DNA of 64,000 bases from Strongylocentrotus purpuratus (taxonomy: Eukaryota; Echinodermata; Echinoidea; Camarodonta; Strongylocentrotidae): positions 14,177,001-14,241,000 of the forward strand of contig NW_022145594.1 of assembly GCF_000002235.5 (NCBI RefSeq), read 5' to 3'. The notes beneath the pieces are model-generated. The model was not told where the DNA came from. It did no database searches and saw nothing but the letters and a program-made list of their open reading frames with translations. How positions within the stretch are numbered: position 1 is the first letter of the stretch; each line of letters opens with the position of its first letter. A program made the translations under genes and the position numbers. This document shows positions 31,601-42,800 of the stretch, piece by piece.

Positions 31601-31958
31601 TATCTGAATATATCTGAATATACTTATCTGAATATACTTATCTGAATATATCTGAATATACTTACCTACTTACCTACTTACATACTTACCTACTTATATC
31701 TTATACCTTACATCTTATACCTTATACTTGATACTTTATCCTTGATCCTAAAGTCTGTTTACTCTGTCTACTCAATCTGAATCTTCATTATCTTACTCTA
31801 TCTACTCAATCTGAATCTTCATTATCTTACTCTGTCTTACTGAAATTCAATCTTGATCTTACTCTGTCTTTCTGAAATTGAATCTTCAATTTCTGTGTTG
31901 TGTTGCTCAAACTGTGTGAAATTGTGTGAAAACAAGAAAATAAGATACGAAGCGAGAT

Positions 31959-32395
31959 TTGACAAGAGTGTTAATAAACAATAAAGAGAAGAAAATTTCT
32001 TTTTGAGTTGATTTTTAGTGAAAGAAATAAAACTGACTGGTTGATTGCTTGTTTAAGATATTGGAGAAAATTGTTAGTGTATAGAGAAAAAAAAGTGAAT
32101 TGATTGAATAACTGAATTGTTAGAAATTGATTGTGAGAGATAGAGATATTTTTGATTGGTTGATTGAGTGATTTGATAAAAAGTGAAATTCGTGAATATT
32201 ACCTTTAGCATATAAGGTTGAATATAGAAACGTAACTTTAAGACCAACAAGAGTGTTAATAAACAATAAATAAAAGAAAATTTCTTTTTTAAGTTGATTT
32301 TTAGTGAAAGAAATAAAGTTGACTGGTTGATTGCTTGTTTAAGATATTGGAGAAAATTGTTAGTGTACAGAGAAAAAAAAGTGAATTGATTGATA
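31959..32395. repeat. Direct repeat of about 145 bp, two copies 290 bp apart
   Basis: The block from ACAAGAGTGTTAATAAACAA to GTGAATTGATTGA occurs at 31959-32105 and 32250-32395 with few differences. It is part of the AT-rich leader of the Helentron coding region. Confidence 0.88.
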
Positions 32396-33227
32396 AAGAA
32401 AGAAATTTGTGTCTGGATATAGGCTCCTGTAGTGTTCATAGCTTTAGTATTATAAGTAAGCCGATTGCAGAGAGGTTGAGAACGAACATTGTATCAGGAT
32501 ATATATATAGTTTTATAAATATTAATCGGCTTGATTGATTAGAAAGATAATAAGAAAAATATTTAAATTGGGATATAAAGTGGACTTTTTTTACACAGAG
32601 TTTTAATACAGGTTGTTAATAGAGCGCCATCACAAGGCAATAATTAAGAGAAATTCCGTCACGATCAATACCTTCTAGATTAATATTTAACACAATTGCT
32701 GAAGAGCGCCATCTTTTGTCGAAAGCTATATATTTTTCTAGGCATTAATTTTCATTTTTGTTAAAAGGAAATAATTCCAAGAAGGAATACAGTATCGACA
32801 AGATATTGCATTGTCTATTATACAAAATACAACATACATTGACCTATAATCCATACATTTAACTTTAAAAAATAAAGAAATCCCCCCCAAAAGCAAACAC
32901 TTTGAACAGCAAATCAAAGACCATTATATAAGGCAATTTGAGGTGATCAAGACATTACAGCTCGAATAGAAGGCTTCCTCTAAAGGAGTTTTTATCTTGA
33001 AACAAAAACATAATAGTCTGTAGTTCAGGCTTTGATATACACTGAATTTCGGTAAAGATTTTGAATTGATATTGACAACAGTGATACTTCAAATTACAAT
33101 TGTGCATCATAATTTGAAGACAGATACACTGTATAAGATAATTTGGAACGGAAAACCTTGTCTTGGCAAAGAAGCAAAAGGGCAGTTGTAATCTTATAGT
33201 CCAAAGCTTTGTACGAGATATTTTGTG
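32396..33227 (+). other. AT-rich leader upstream of the Helentron ORF
   Basis: No ORF or known motif seen. It presumably holds the promoter and possibly the 5' terminus of the element, neither of which I can pin down. Confidence 0.4.
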
Positions 33228-36200
33228 ATGGAGGAATACACTGATACATGTTGTGTTTGTAAGAATTTAATTGTAGAGGATGAGATTACTGTAACTTGCA
33301 AGTCATGTACTGGTCCCTATCATGTTACTTGTATGGGTTTTCCATGTAAGGAGACAATCAATGACACAAATGATAGAAGATTGATAGACACTACATTCAA
33401 GACAGTTGTTGATGAAATCTTAGATGTACTGTCTACTTGTGCACCGCTGATGAATTCAGAGTTTGATGCATGCTGCATATGTGAAAGTGAGATCGGAAAT
33501 GAAATAAGTTCAATTTGTGAGTTTTGCAATAGTCATTTTCATGTTTCATGTATGCAACTGCCCTGTGAAGACAAACTGAATGATAGGAGATTGATTTGGA
33601 TTTGTTCTTTGTGTGGAAATAACAACATGGCTCATCGCATGTTTGATCAAGTATGTATCCCTTCTCATTTCAATAGATACGAACTTCTTGGTGATCATGA
33701 TGAACACTGTCACTTGGATTTGAACCAATCAAGGACCCTATCAAGTACGACCAACAAAAGAAAATGTGGCAGATCAAAGAAGAGGTATGGTAAAAAGGGA
33801 AACAAAACCAATCGATTGAGAGGAACACAACATCATATAACTGACAGGAAAACAAATGAGTCTGATAGACATAATCCTTTGGCTATGGAAAATCCATCCC
33901 AAATAGAACACGAAGAGATGCAAAATGAAAAATTTGAGGATGACTGGGTAATTGTGAAATCAAGGAAGACGAAATGGGTGGAGAAACTAAAATCAAGAAA
34001 ATTGTATCCCAAATCAATAGATGATCATCAAACAGACAGGAAAATCAGAAGAAAATCAGTGAATGGTGTAGTCTTGAAACCAGGTGTGACTTACATTGGC
34101 AAAGCAATAAAGACATTCTATGAAAGTCATGAGAAAAAAAATGGAAACCGAAAGAAAAATGTATGTAAGGAAAACAAGAATGTGAAAAGAGAAGATGTCA
34201 GTTTGCAGTCTTATGTAGAAACTTTTTTGGCTATATATGCATACAGTGTGCAATCCCCATGTTCAATGAAATTGTACAGTGAGACCTGTGTGCAAATTGA
34301 AACGATGCAGACACGATCTTGGGCTGACGTAGCAGGTTATTTGCCATCTCAATCAAGAACAGATTCATGTGTTGATATTCATGCCTGCACTCGTAATCTT
34401 TTTGAACAGATCAAGGATTTCCGAATGTACAAAGTTCATGCTGGTGGCAAGAAAAAAGAAGCAAAGAACAAGAAAGGTCGAGCAAGGAACAAAAAAGGTC
34501 AGTCTTCCAAAGCCGGGAAAAAAGGCACTGATGGAAATCACTCTTCTGATAAATCAGAGATTAGATTTGACAAAGATGAAGGAATAGAATTAGCAGTAAA
34601 GAATGAGAAGCTGGATACAAAGAAATCTATGAATGCAAGTGACCAAGGACTTGATCCAAATACATGTAAAAATGATGAACACTCAGACCAGCATATTTGC
34701 AATATGAAAGACAACAAAGGTTCAGATGGAGTTGTGCAGGACGATTCAAAGAATAATCTGTTGAAATCAAATTTTGATGAAAATAGGGAAATTGAAACGG
34801 ACGATGATAGTGGCAGTGATGTTCATATACCAGTGAAACGTTCGTGTGCAAGAAATTGTATAGAATCTGATAGTGATACAGACACAAGTCCTGGATGTGA
34901 TTTATTCGATAGAAGTGTTTTACCAGAACGCAATATGCCTTTGAATGTTTGTGATAGACCAAAAGATATGCCCAGAAATGAACCAGTAGACAATGTCTGT
35001 GAATCGGTATTGGAAAATGATGATATGATGAAAAATGATTTTTCAGATGTTTCAGATGGTGTACAAGAAGATGCAGTGTTTGACAATGACCTGGAGAATA
35101 GAAGCTTTGATACAGTAAAAGATGGTACAGACAATGATACTGATATGTCATTTAATGATCATGCTCATTCAAGGAATCCTTTAGAATCTTCTTCAGATTC
35201 AAATATCAAAGATGAAGACATTGAAAAGGCAATAGATGCTAATATGTACACATGTACTGATGAAACAGAAGTTGAATTTGTAGCAGATCTTGGATTACGT
35301 GATAGACCAGATAAAGATTTCAAATTTGTACCCCTCCAGAATAATGACAAACAGAACATTTGTTCAAAACTGAATATCAGATATATAGGCAAAGGCTGTG
35401 ATTCAAGGTTAGATAGAAATAGCTGTATTGGAGTTCCTTTACAGAGTAAACAAATTACTGGTGATGGCAATTGTTTCTTTCGTGCAATTTCCTATGTAAT
35501 TTCTGGAACTGAGCGTAATCATGCAATTTTAAGAAATGCCACTGTGAAACATTTATTGCAAACCAAGGACATGTTTAGTAATACATTGAGGCAAGAATAT
35601 AGAACAGTCAGAGAATATGTTTTGAAACGTAGAATAAAGGAAGACGGAACGTGGGCTACAGACACTGAAATTAGCGCTTTAGCAAATTTAATCGATACTG
35701 ATATTTATTCATACAATGACCAAGTACCATGTTGGCAATCGTTCTCTGCAAAGAAACCTGGAAGAATAAATATTGTAACATCTGATAAGGGAATTTATAT
35801 ACTGTACACAGGAAATGTTCATTTTAATGTTGTTGAATCTGTAGATTTTGTCAATTTCAATTCATTGGAACAGACAAGAACAACTAAAGAAGATAGAACG
35901 TCAAAGAGAACTTTGCCATGTCCATCAATTCAGGCTGATGTTAAAATAAAGCATGTGTTGAAGAAGTGTAGATCCAAGTCGCAGATAGAGGAAGAAATTG
36001 ATGAAGTAGTGGATAAGTCTCCTGAAACATTTCAAAACCATGTTGATCCAAAGGGAAAAAAACGTAGGCTCACGTTGGAGACTGGTACGATAAATCACGA
36101 TGAGAGGAAAGGTACTGCAAATCTTTTGGACATGACATATGAACAGTGTGCAAGTAATCAGTCTGAATCAGTCGTTCACAACGAACGTAACACCAAGGAC

Positions 36201-38357
36201 GAAACCCTTGAAAGTGATCACAAAGACAAATGCACGAGAGTCGATACACAAATAACGCTTGTTGCCCAAGGGACATTCAATCAAGGTGATACAAGATTTG
36301 GTGACTTAAGTGGAAAGCAGTGTGTTACCAATTCACTTTCTGCACTGTTGTATAGCAAGGTAAAAAATGCCAATGATTGGAAAAGTACAGATCTAGACCG
36401 GATTTTGAATAACGGTAATGAATTATACTGTTACATACGGCGATCCACTTCACTCGACAACCAATACTTATTGATATCTGATCTATTTGAATATTTGGAT
36501 GCGTACAATGAATTGTTTAACATAGTATGCCGTGAACCAGTCACTGGATTGTTAGATGGAGATGAATTGATATTGGCCCAGTCTCTTTCGATGACATTGA
36601 AGCAAGCACTCGAAAAAGAACTCTGTACTGATTCTGATGCATGTTTTGTGACATTTGCTAGAAGTACTTTCATTGTATTATCTGGTCAAGATGGTTTCTT
36701 TATATTTGATTCACATTCCAGAAGCAGTCGAGGTTTCCTGAGTTGTAACGGACACAGTGTTGTACTTCGTACTCAAAGCTGGCAAGGTGTGTACAAGCAT
36801 TGCATGAGGTTAGCAAAATCAATGGGATGCCCCCTGCACACCGAATATGAAGTAACTAGTGTATGTGCTAAAGCAACTTCCGGTAAGAATGAAACCTTGA
36901 AAAGCTATCCACAGTTACAGGATTTTGTTTGTAATCCAATTCCTTTGTCAAATACGCACAGTGAGAGTCAGTCTGGAAGCTCTGGATGTTCCATACATTA
37001 TGAAAGCTTTGATGAAGTTCAAATATTGGAAGAGAGTGTTTCCCCACAAAAGATGATTGATAACCCAAATGTATTTCTCTTCCCTGAAAAAGTAAATGAA
37101 ACAATCATTCATGATGTACATTATAACGGTCAGCAATTAAAACTGAAGAGTGTGACAATTGGCATAACCAAATTAAATGAATCACAGCTAAATAATAGTT
37201 GTCTTCTGAAAAGAAATGACTCTATAAAAACAGAAAATGAACAAAAAGGAGACTCCAACAATTGTACTAAACGTGAAAATGACTCTGATAAATTGAATTT
37301 AGTGAACAAAGTTCAGAATTCCAACTCTATCTTAAGCAGAAAACGAAAATGGAGTAACCTCGAAAGTGATGCGAAAGTTGATGTTGACCTTGGCAAGGAA
37401 ATTCGAAAAACCAAATTGGTGAAAATGAATGAGAACGACAGCTTAAAAATTGATGCCTGCGAATGTGCTAATAGTAATGACGAATTAATAATAATTGGAG
37501 AAGTTGATGTTAGAAATGTTGACCATGGAGAAAAAAAACGTAAACACAGACAAAGTTCTAATCAAAGAAGGAAGCGCAGTAGACAGCGAATGAGAGAAAA
37601 ACGAGCCTTGAACAAAGATGAAATCATTAAGAAAAAGAAAAAGTGTTTTCACAATGAGCAAATGAGAAAAATGAAAATTGCGATTAAAATGAAAAATAAA
37701 TATCAAAATGATTTAACCTACAAAATGGAAAAAATAAATGAAGTAAAACAAAGACAAAAAGAGATTTACAACACTGATTTATCACACAAATTAAAACAAG
37801 GAGCGTATGTCAAACAAAGGCAAAAAAAAATGTATAAAGAGGATTCAAATTTTAGAAAAATACAGCTAAATATTATGAAAACCAAATATCGTTCTGATTT
37901 ACATTATAAAAAGGAAATTTTGTATAGAAATAAACAAAAATATTTGAGAAATGAAGGATTCAAAGAAAATGTTAAAACGGCTATGAGGACTAAAATGAAA
38001 AATAAATATTGGAATGATGAACAATTTAAACAAATGCATAAAAGCAAAATAAGAAGTAAATACCAGCATGATGAACAATTTAAACGAATGCACAGAAGTA
38101 AAATAAGAAGTAAATACCAGCATGATGGACAATTCAGGGAAAAACAACAAGATACCATGAAAAAACGAATAAAGGAATTATATCGCAATGATAAAAATTT
38201 CAAAGAAAAACAACGAGATACCATGAAAAAACGAATAAAGGAATTATATTGCAATGATAAAAATTTCAAGGAGAAACAACGAGATACCATGAAAAAACGA
38301 ATAAAGGAATTATATCGCAATGATAAAAATTTCACAAAAAACAACGAGATACCATGA
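33228..38357 (+). CDS. Helentron N-terminal protein: PHD-like fingers, OTU and C76-like proteases
   Basis: About 1,709 residues from ATG 33228 (the preceding GTG is not used here). Two PHD-like zinc fingers lie near residues 8-41 (short) and 82-129. After an acidic Ser/Asp-rich linker comes an OTU-type cysteine protease with GDGNCFFR; D746, C749 and H865 form the expected catalytic set. A second cysteine protease resembling the herpesvirus tegument/C76 deubiquitinase follows: QGTFNQGDTRFG, GKQC (C1032) and FDSHS (D1161, H1163). The C-terminal 260 residues are Lys/Arg-rich, with a repeated unit of about 22 residues. Both folds act on ubiquitin in other proteins; ubiquitin as a target here is inferred. 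The frame ends at a slip inside the repeat array and continues in the next entry. Confidence 0.85.
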   Translation: MEEYTDTCCVCKNLIVEDEITVTCKSCTGPYHVTCMGFPCKETINDTNDRRLIDTTFKTVVDEILDVLSTCAPLMNSEFDACCICESEIGNEISSICEFCNSHFHVSCMQLPCEDKLNDRRLIWICSLCGNNNMAHRMFDQVCIPSHFNRYELLGDHDEHCHLDLNQSRTLSSTTNKRKCGRSKKRYGKKGNKTNRLRGTQHHITDRKTNESDRHNPLAMENPSQIEHEEMQNEKFEDDWVIVKSRKTKWVEKLKSRKLYPKSIDDHQTDRKIRRKSVNGVVLKPGVTYIGKAIKTFYESHEKKNGNRKKNVCKENKNVKREDVSLQSYVETFLAIYAYSVQSPCSMKLYSETCVQIETMQTRSWADVAGYLPSQSRTDSCVDIHACTRNLFEQIKDFRMYKVHAGGKKKEAKNKKGRARNKKGQSSKAGKKGTDGNHSSDKSEIRFDKDEGIELAVKNEKLDTKKSMNASDQGLDPNTCKNDEHSDQHICNMKDNKGSDGVVQDDSKNNLLKSNFDENREIETDDDSGSDVHIPVKRSCARNCIESDSDTDTSPGCDLFDRSVLPERNMPLNVCDRPKDMPRNEPVDNVCESVLENDDMMKNDFSDVSDGVQEDAVFDNDLENRSFDTVKDGTDNDTDMSFNDHAHSRNPLESSSDSNIKDEDIEKAIDANMYTCTDETEVEFVADLGLRDRPDKDFKFVPLQNNDKQNICSKLNIRYIGKGCDSRLDRNSCIGVPLQSKQITGDGNCFFRAISYVISGTERNHAILRNATVKHLLQTKDMFSNTLRQEYRTVREYVLKRRIKEDGTWATDTEISALANLIDTDIYSYNDQVPCWQSFSAKKPGRINIVTSDKGIYILYTGNVHFNVVESVDFVNFNSLEQTRTTKEDRTSKRTLPCPSIQADVKIKHVLKKCRSKSQIEEEIDEVVDKSPETFQNHVDPKGKKRRLTLETGTINHDERKGTANLLDMTYEQCASNQSESVVHNERNTKDETLESDHKDKCTRVDTQITLVAQGTFNQGDTRFGDLSGKQCVTNSLSALLYSKVKNANDWKSTDLDRILNNGNELYCYIRRSTSLDNQYLLISDLFEYLDAYNELFNIVCREPVTGLLDGDELILAQSLSMTLKQALEKELCTDSDACFVTFARSTFIVLSGQDGFFIFDSHSRSSRGFLSCNGHSVVLRTQSWQGVYKHCMRLAKSMGCPLHTEYEVTSVCAKATSGKNETLKSYPQLQDFVCNPIPLSNTHSESQSGSSGCSIHYESFDEVQILEESVSPQKMIDNPNVFLFPEKVNETIIHDVHYNGQQLKLKSVTIGITKLNESQLNNSCLLKRNDSIKTENEQKGDSNNCTKRENDSDKLNLVNKVQNSNSILSRKRKWSNLESDAKVDVDLGKEIRKTKLVKMNENDSLKIDACECANSNDELIIIGEVDVRNVDHGEKKRKHRQSSNQRRKRSRQRMREKRALNKDEIIKKKKKCFHNEQMRKMKIAIKMKNKYQNDLTYKMEKINEVKQRQKEIYNTDLSHKLKQGAYVKQRQKKMYKEDSNFRKIQLNIMKTKYRSDLHYKKEILYRNKQKYLRNEGFKENVKTAMRTKMKNKYWNDEQFKQMHKSKIRSKYQHDEQFKRMHRSKIRSKYQHDGQFREKQQDTMKKRIKELYRNDKNFKEKQRDTMKKRIKELYCNDKNFKEKQRDTMKKRIKELYRNDKNFTKNNEIP

Positions 38358-38470
38358 AAAAACGAATAAAGGAATTATATCGCAATGATAACAATTTTAA
38401 GGAAAAACAACGAAATACCATGAAAAAACAAATGAAGGAATTATATCGTAACGATCAACAATTCAAACAT
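37620..38470 (+). repeat. Coding tandem repeat, 60-66 bp unit
   Basis: Degenerate units (K(Y/x)xxDxxFKxxxxxxMKxK) give way after 38150 to near-identical 66-bp units encoding KQRDTMKKRIKELYRNDKNF. The last units lie beyond the frame change. The recent units differ by only a few bases, so slippage or unequal exchange is ongoing. Confidence 0.9.
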
Positions 38471-39811
38471 ACAAAAAAGGCAAATATGAAAACATTGTCC
38501 AAAATTAGATATAAAGGCAAACAATATAAGGAAAAGAAATTGATGAGCTTAAAAATGAAATATAAAAGAATTGAAAAATATAGGCAAAATGTAATAAAAC
38601 AAAATCGAAAAAGGTCTGTACTTCGAACAGTAAAATTGTCCGAGTTTGATATTGTACTTGAAGAATTTAGAAAGATAATTTCTCATGGCCCAGAATATGT
38701 GTGCTGTGTATGCTTAAAACTTCTCTTTGAGAACCAAGTATTGAAATGTAAAAAGAGTAATTATAAAATTCAGACATGCATAAGTGAAGAATATTTGCAT
38801 GTTTGCAATTCAGAATGCCGGTCAAAATGTTTAATAGGCCAGTCAGCCAGATCGTCACTTTGGATATGCTTCACCTGTCATAGAAAACTGAAAGCTGAAA
38901 AAGTACCTGCAGAAGCAAATATGAACAATTTACAACTACATGAAGTTCCAGAAGAACTTGCCATTCTGAACAATTTAGAACAGCATTTGATTGCATTGAA
39001 TATCCCTTTCATGAAGTTAATGGCCTTGCCTAAAGGTGGTCAAAATGGAGTCCATGGCCCAGTTGTGTGCGTGCCTTCAAACACTTATGAAACGGTAGAT
39101 ATGTTGCCAAGACCACAGACTGAAGATCAATTGATCCGTGTTAAACTCAAACGAAAATTGTCGTACAAAAGCTATTATGAGTACAAATTTGTAGATAAAT
39201 CTAACTTGCTTAATGCTCTGCAGTATTTAAAAGCAAATAATAAGTGGTATTTTGATGTTACAGTAAATGATAAATGGGAAAACTCACTTGAACGAAATGA
39301 AAAAGATAATGAAAAGGAAGAAGCAGTGGAAGTTGGTGGTAAAGCTCGTTTAGCAAAATATTGGAAGGAAATGGAAGAACAAATTGATTACATTTTGTCC
39401 AAAGACAAAAATGCTAATGAAAACATGCAAGACAACAGTAAACTACACAAAAAAACAGATGACAATGACACTGAAGACGATATGGAAGAACGATTACGCG
39501 GTATTCAGTTAGACTCGTGTCTCCAGCCAGTAGATATTGGACAGGAAATATTAGATCAGTATTTTGAAGACATAATATGTTGTGCTCCTTGTGAAGGAAG
39601 AAGCCCTGTATCAATTCTACAAGATGAAAGCAATGAGGCCAAATGTTTCCCAGTATTATTTCCTAAAGGTCAACCAACATTCCATGATAGAAGAGATGAA
39701 AAAATAACATTGGGACGTTATCTGCACAACCGGTTGATGCACGTGGACAACAGATTTGCTCAGAATACAGATTACATCTTTTATGCACAATATATTTATG
39801 AAATTCAATAG
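38354..39811 (+). CDS. Helentron middle segment: end of repeats, DUF6570-like region, start of Rep
   Basis: 485 codons from an ATG that lies inside a repeat unit, so this is a continuation after a 1-nt slip in an A-run, not a gene with its own start. After the last repeats comes a Cys-rich region (CCVCLKLLF ... WICFTCHRKL) and a DUF6570-like stretch (VPEELAILNNLEQHLIALN, then LPKGGQNGVHG, then LKRKLSYKSYYEYKF). The tail (FPVLFPKGQPTF ... LGRYLHNRLMHVDNRFAQN) is the beginning of the Helitron_like_N domain. A single TAG ends the frame, and the same frame continues without a gap into the next entry. Confidence 0.85.
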   Translation: MKKRIKELYRNDNNFKEKQRNTMKKQMKELYRNDQQFKHTKKANMKTLSKIRYKGKQYKEKKLMSLKMKYKRIEKYRQNVIKQNRKRSVLRTVKLSEFDIVLEEFRKIISHGPEYVCCVCLKLLFENQVLKCKKSNYKIQTCISEEYLHVCNSECRSKCLIGQSARSSLWICFTCHRKLKAEKVPAEANMNNLQLHEVPEELAILNNLEQHLIALNIPFMKLMALPKGGQNGVHGPVVCVPSNTYETVDMLPRPQTEDQLIRVKLKRKLSYKSYYEYKFVDKSNLLNALQYLKANNKWYFDVTVNDKWENSLERNEKDNEKEEAVEVGGKARLAKYWKEMEEQIDYILSKDKNANENMQDNSKLHKKTDDNDTEDDMEERLRGIQLDSCLQPVDIGQEILDQYFEDIICCAPCEGRSPVSILQDESNEAKCFPVLFPKGQPTFHDRRDEKITLGRYLHNRLMHVDNRFAQNTDYIFYAQYIYEIQ

Positions 39812-42800
39812 GTTATATCACAAGTTTCTATCGCATTAAGGCAAAGTCCAAACAAAAAAGATGATTCATCTTCAATAACTGCCTCAGATTTGAAAGATGC
39901 AGAGAAAGTTAAAAAATTACTAAAATCAGACAAGGGCTATAAATTTTTAAAGCAAATTCGTGGAACACCTCCATTCTGGCAAAAGACACAAAAAGATGTT
40001 CTCGCAATGGTAAGACAGCTTGGAAAGCCCACATGGTTTGCTTCTTTCTCATCTGCCGATATGAGATGGCCAGAATTAATGAATACATTGCTTAGACAAA
40101 AAGGAGACACCAGGGAATCGAGTGAATTAGACTATACAGAAAAATGTAATCTTTTAAGATCAAATCCAGTAACAGTTGCCAGAATGTTTGATAAAAGATT
40201 TCACACTTTTATGAAGAAAGTTATTTTATCTCCCGCTGCACCGATTGGTAAAGTAGTTGATTCATTTTGGAGAGTAGAGTATCAAGCTCGTGGTTCCCCT
40301 CACATTCATGCCTTGTTCTGGGTTCAAAATGCTCCACAGTTGGGTATCGATAATGATGATGATGTCGTACAATTCGTAGATAAATACATTTCTTGCCAGA
40401 AACAAGATGAAAAGGAAGATCAAGAACTACATGAAATAGTAAGCAAGGTCCAACAACACAGTAAAAAACATTCTAAATCTTGCACAAAAACAGGGAAGGC
40501 GTGTAGATTTAATTTCCCGAGACCACCATCTGGAAAAACATTCATTGTAACACCCGTTGAAGAGATTCCAGCTAAAGATTGTGGGAAAGTGCAAAATAAG
40601 GAAAATGACAATGATCAAGTTAAAGCTTCTGAAAAGACTAAAGATGATGCAGAGAAATTGTTGAATTCAGTTAAAGATGCATTATCCAATGGAATCGAGT
40701 ACAACAGTGTAAACCATCTCTTTGAAAAGCTTGGCATTACACAAAATCAATTTGAGAATGCACATAATGAATTAGCATCACAACAAAGTATAATCATCAA
40801 AAGAGAAATACAAGATGTATGGGTAAATCAGTTTAATCCAAGTCTACTAAGAAGCTGGAATGCCAACATGGATTTGCAGTTTGTAACAAATGTATTTGCA
40901 TGCGTGGCTTATATTGTATCCTACATGTCAAAAGCTGAACGAGAAATCGGATTGCTATTGAGTCATACACTATCAGAAATTAAAGAGGGAAATGATAACG
41001 CAAAGGAAAGCATGAAAAAACTTGGCCAGGTGTACATGCAAAATCGTGAAGTGTCTGCTCAAGAAAGCGTCTATCGTGTTTGCAGTCTCAGATTGAAAGA
41101 ATGTTCTAGGAAAGTGGAATTTATTCCTGTTGGACCCAACCCTGTCAGAATGAGTTTACCATTAAGCGTTTTAAAAAGCAGACCAGATAACGATAATGAT
41201 GATGATGAGAATGTTTGGATGCCTAGCAAGCTTGACAGATACAAAGCTCGACCTAGAAACACAGAATTCAGTGATATGTGTCTTGCAACGTTTTGTTCTC
41301 AGTACAGAATCTTAACTGCATCCCAAACGCCAAGTACAAGAAGTAAAAATGTCTTTAAATTAGATAACGATCTGGGGTATATTCAGAAGCGTACTCGTAC
41401 GGAAGATGCAGTTGTAAGATATCCCCGATTCTCACCCATCATCTCACCAGAAAAATATTATTTGAGCATTTTGCAACTCTTTCTGCCATATTTTGAAGAT
41501 GGACAATTAAAGCCGCCAACATTTGAAACACATGAAGAGTTCTACGAGACAGGTTCTGTGAAAATATGTGGACGTGAATTGGAGAAAGTCTGGTCAATTG
41601 TCTGTACTAACCGAAAGAAATTTGAAATGAATGCCGATGCAATTGATCATGCACAGGAGCAGCTTGACAAATTTGGTCCACACGAAGATGCATGGGGTCT
41701 TTTATGTCCGGAAAAGGAAGTAGAGCGACTTGAACATCCCAAAGAAAATGTAGATGTCGAAGACTGTGATGGAGATCTTGATATCCCTGATTTAAAGAAT
41801 GAACCGAAAAAAGAGGACTATAGCATCGAACTACGTTCTGTAAAAATTTCCAAACAAGATGGACATTCTTTGATGAGGTCTTTGAATGAGAAGCAACAGT
41901 GTGTTTTTTACAAAATACGACAGTGGTGTTTAGATAGAGTAAATGGAAAATCGGTCGAACCGTTTCATATGTTTCTAACTGGAGGTGCTGGCACTGGAAA
42001 GAGTCATTTGATCAAATGTCTTTACTATGAAGCAACACGTATACTAGCCCGAATGTTGCCACATCCTGATGATGTCTCAGTATTGAAAATGGCTCCAACC
42101 GGAGTAGCTGCATACAATATCAATGGCCATACTATACATAGTATTCTTTCTATTCCGATCAATGCACAAGTACTGTATCAACCGCTGAGTGATGAGAAAA
42201 TAAGTGTCCTTCGAAATAAGCTGGCTGAATTGCAAATTTTAATCATAGATGAAGTATCAATGGTAGATCAAAAGTTAATGTCTTACATTCACGGCCGCCT
42301 ACGACAAATAAAACAATCACGCGATCAAACTGCTTTTGCTGGTGTTTCAGTTATTGCTGTGGGAGACATGTATCAGTTACCTCCAGTCTTAGGAACTCCT
42401 TTGTATAAAGACACACTCAATGGTGCATTGTGGAATGCTAATTTCAAGAAAGTAGAACTTGAAGACATTATGAGACAAAAAGACGATACCCAATTCGCTC
42501 TTCTCTTAAATAGATTACGTGTAAAACAAGGTGATGAGATTCTCTGTGATGAAGACCTAGCAATGCTCAAGTCCTGTGAGACTGGTGAAGAATGTGAAAA
42601 TGCTCTGCATATCTATGCATGTAACAAGGAAGTAGATGCTTGGAACAAGAAATTATTGCATACAAAATGTGGAGATGTGATATGCGTAAAAGCACAAGAC
42701 ATGGACAAAGATGTTAAAAAGGGAAATCAAATACGGGAAAAACCTTATACAAAGATGAAAACCCAGTTGCCTCCTTATCTGTGGATTGCAGTTAATGCTA

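Noticed and set aside
32074-32439. Minus-strand 121-codon ORF
   Set aside because: Falls on an AT-rich direct repeat, with low-complexity Phe/Leu/Ile content and no domain.
38354-38365. Independent start codon for the Helentron middle segment
   Set aside because: The ATG lies inside a repeat unit and every neighbouring unit has the same Met, so it is the continuation of the upstream frame.
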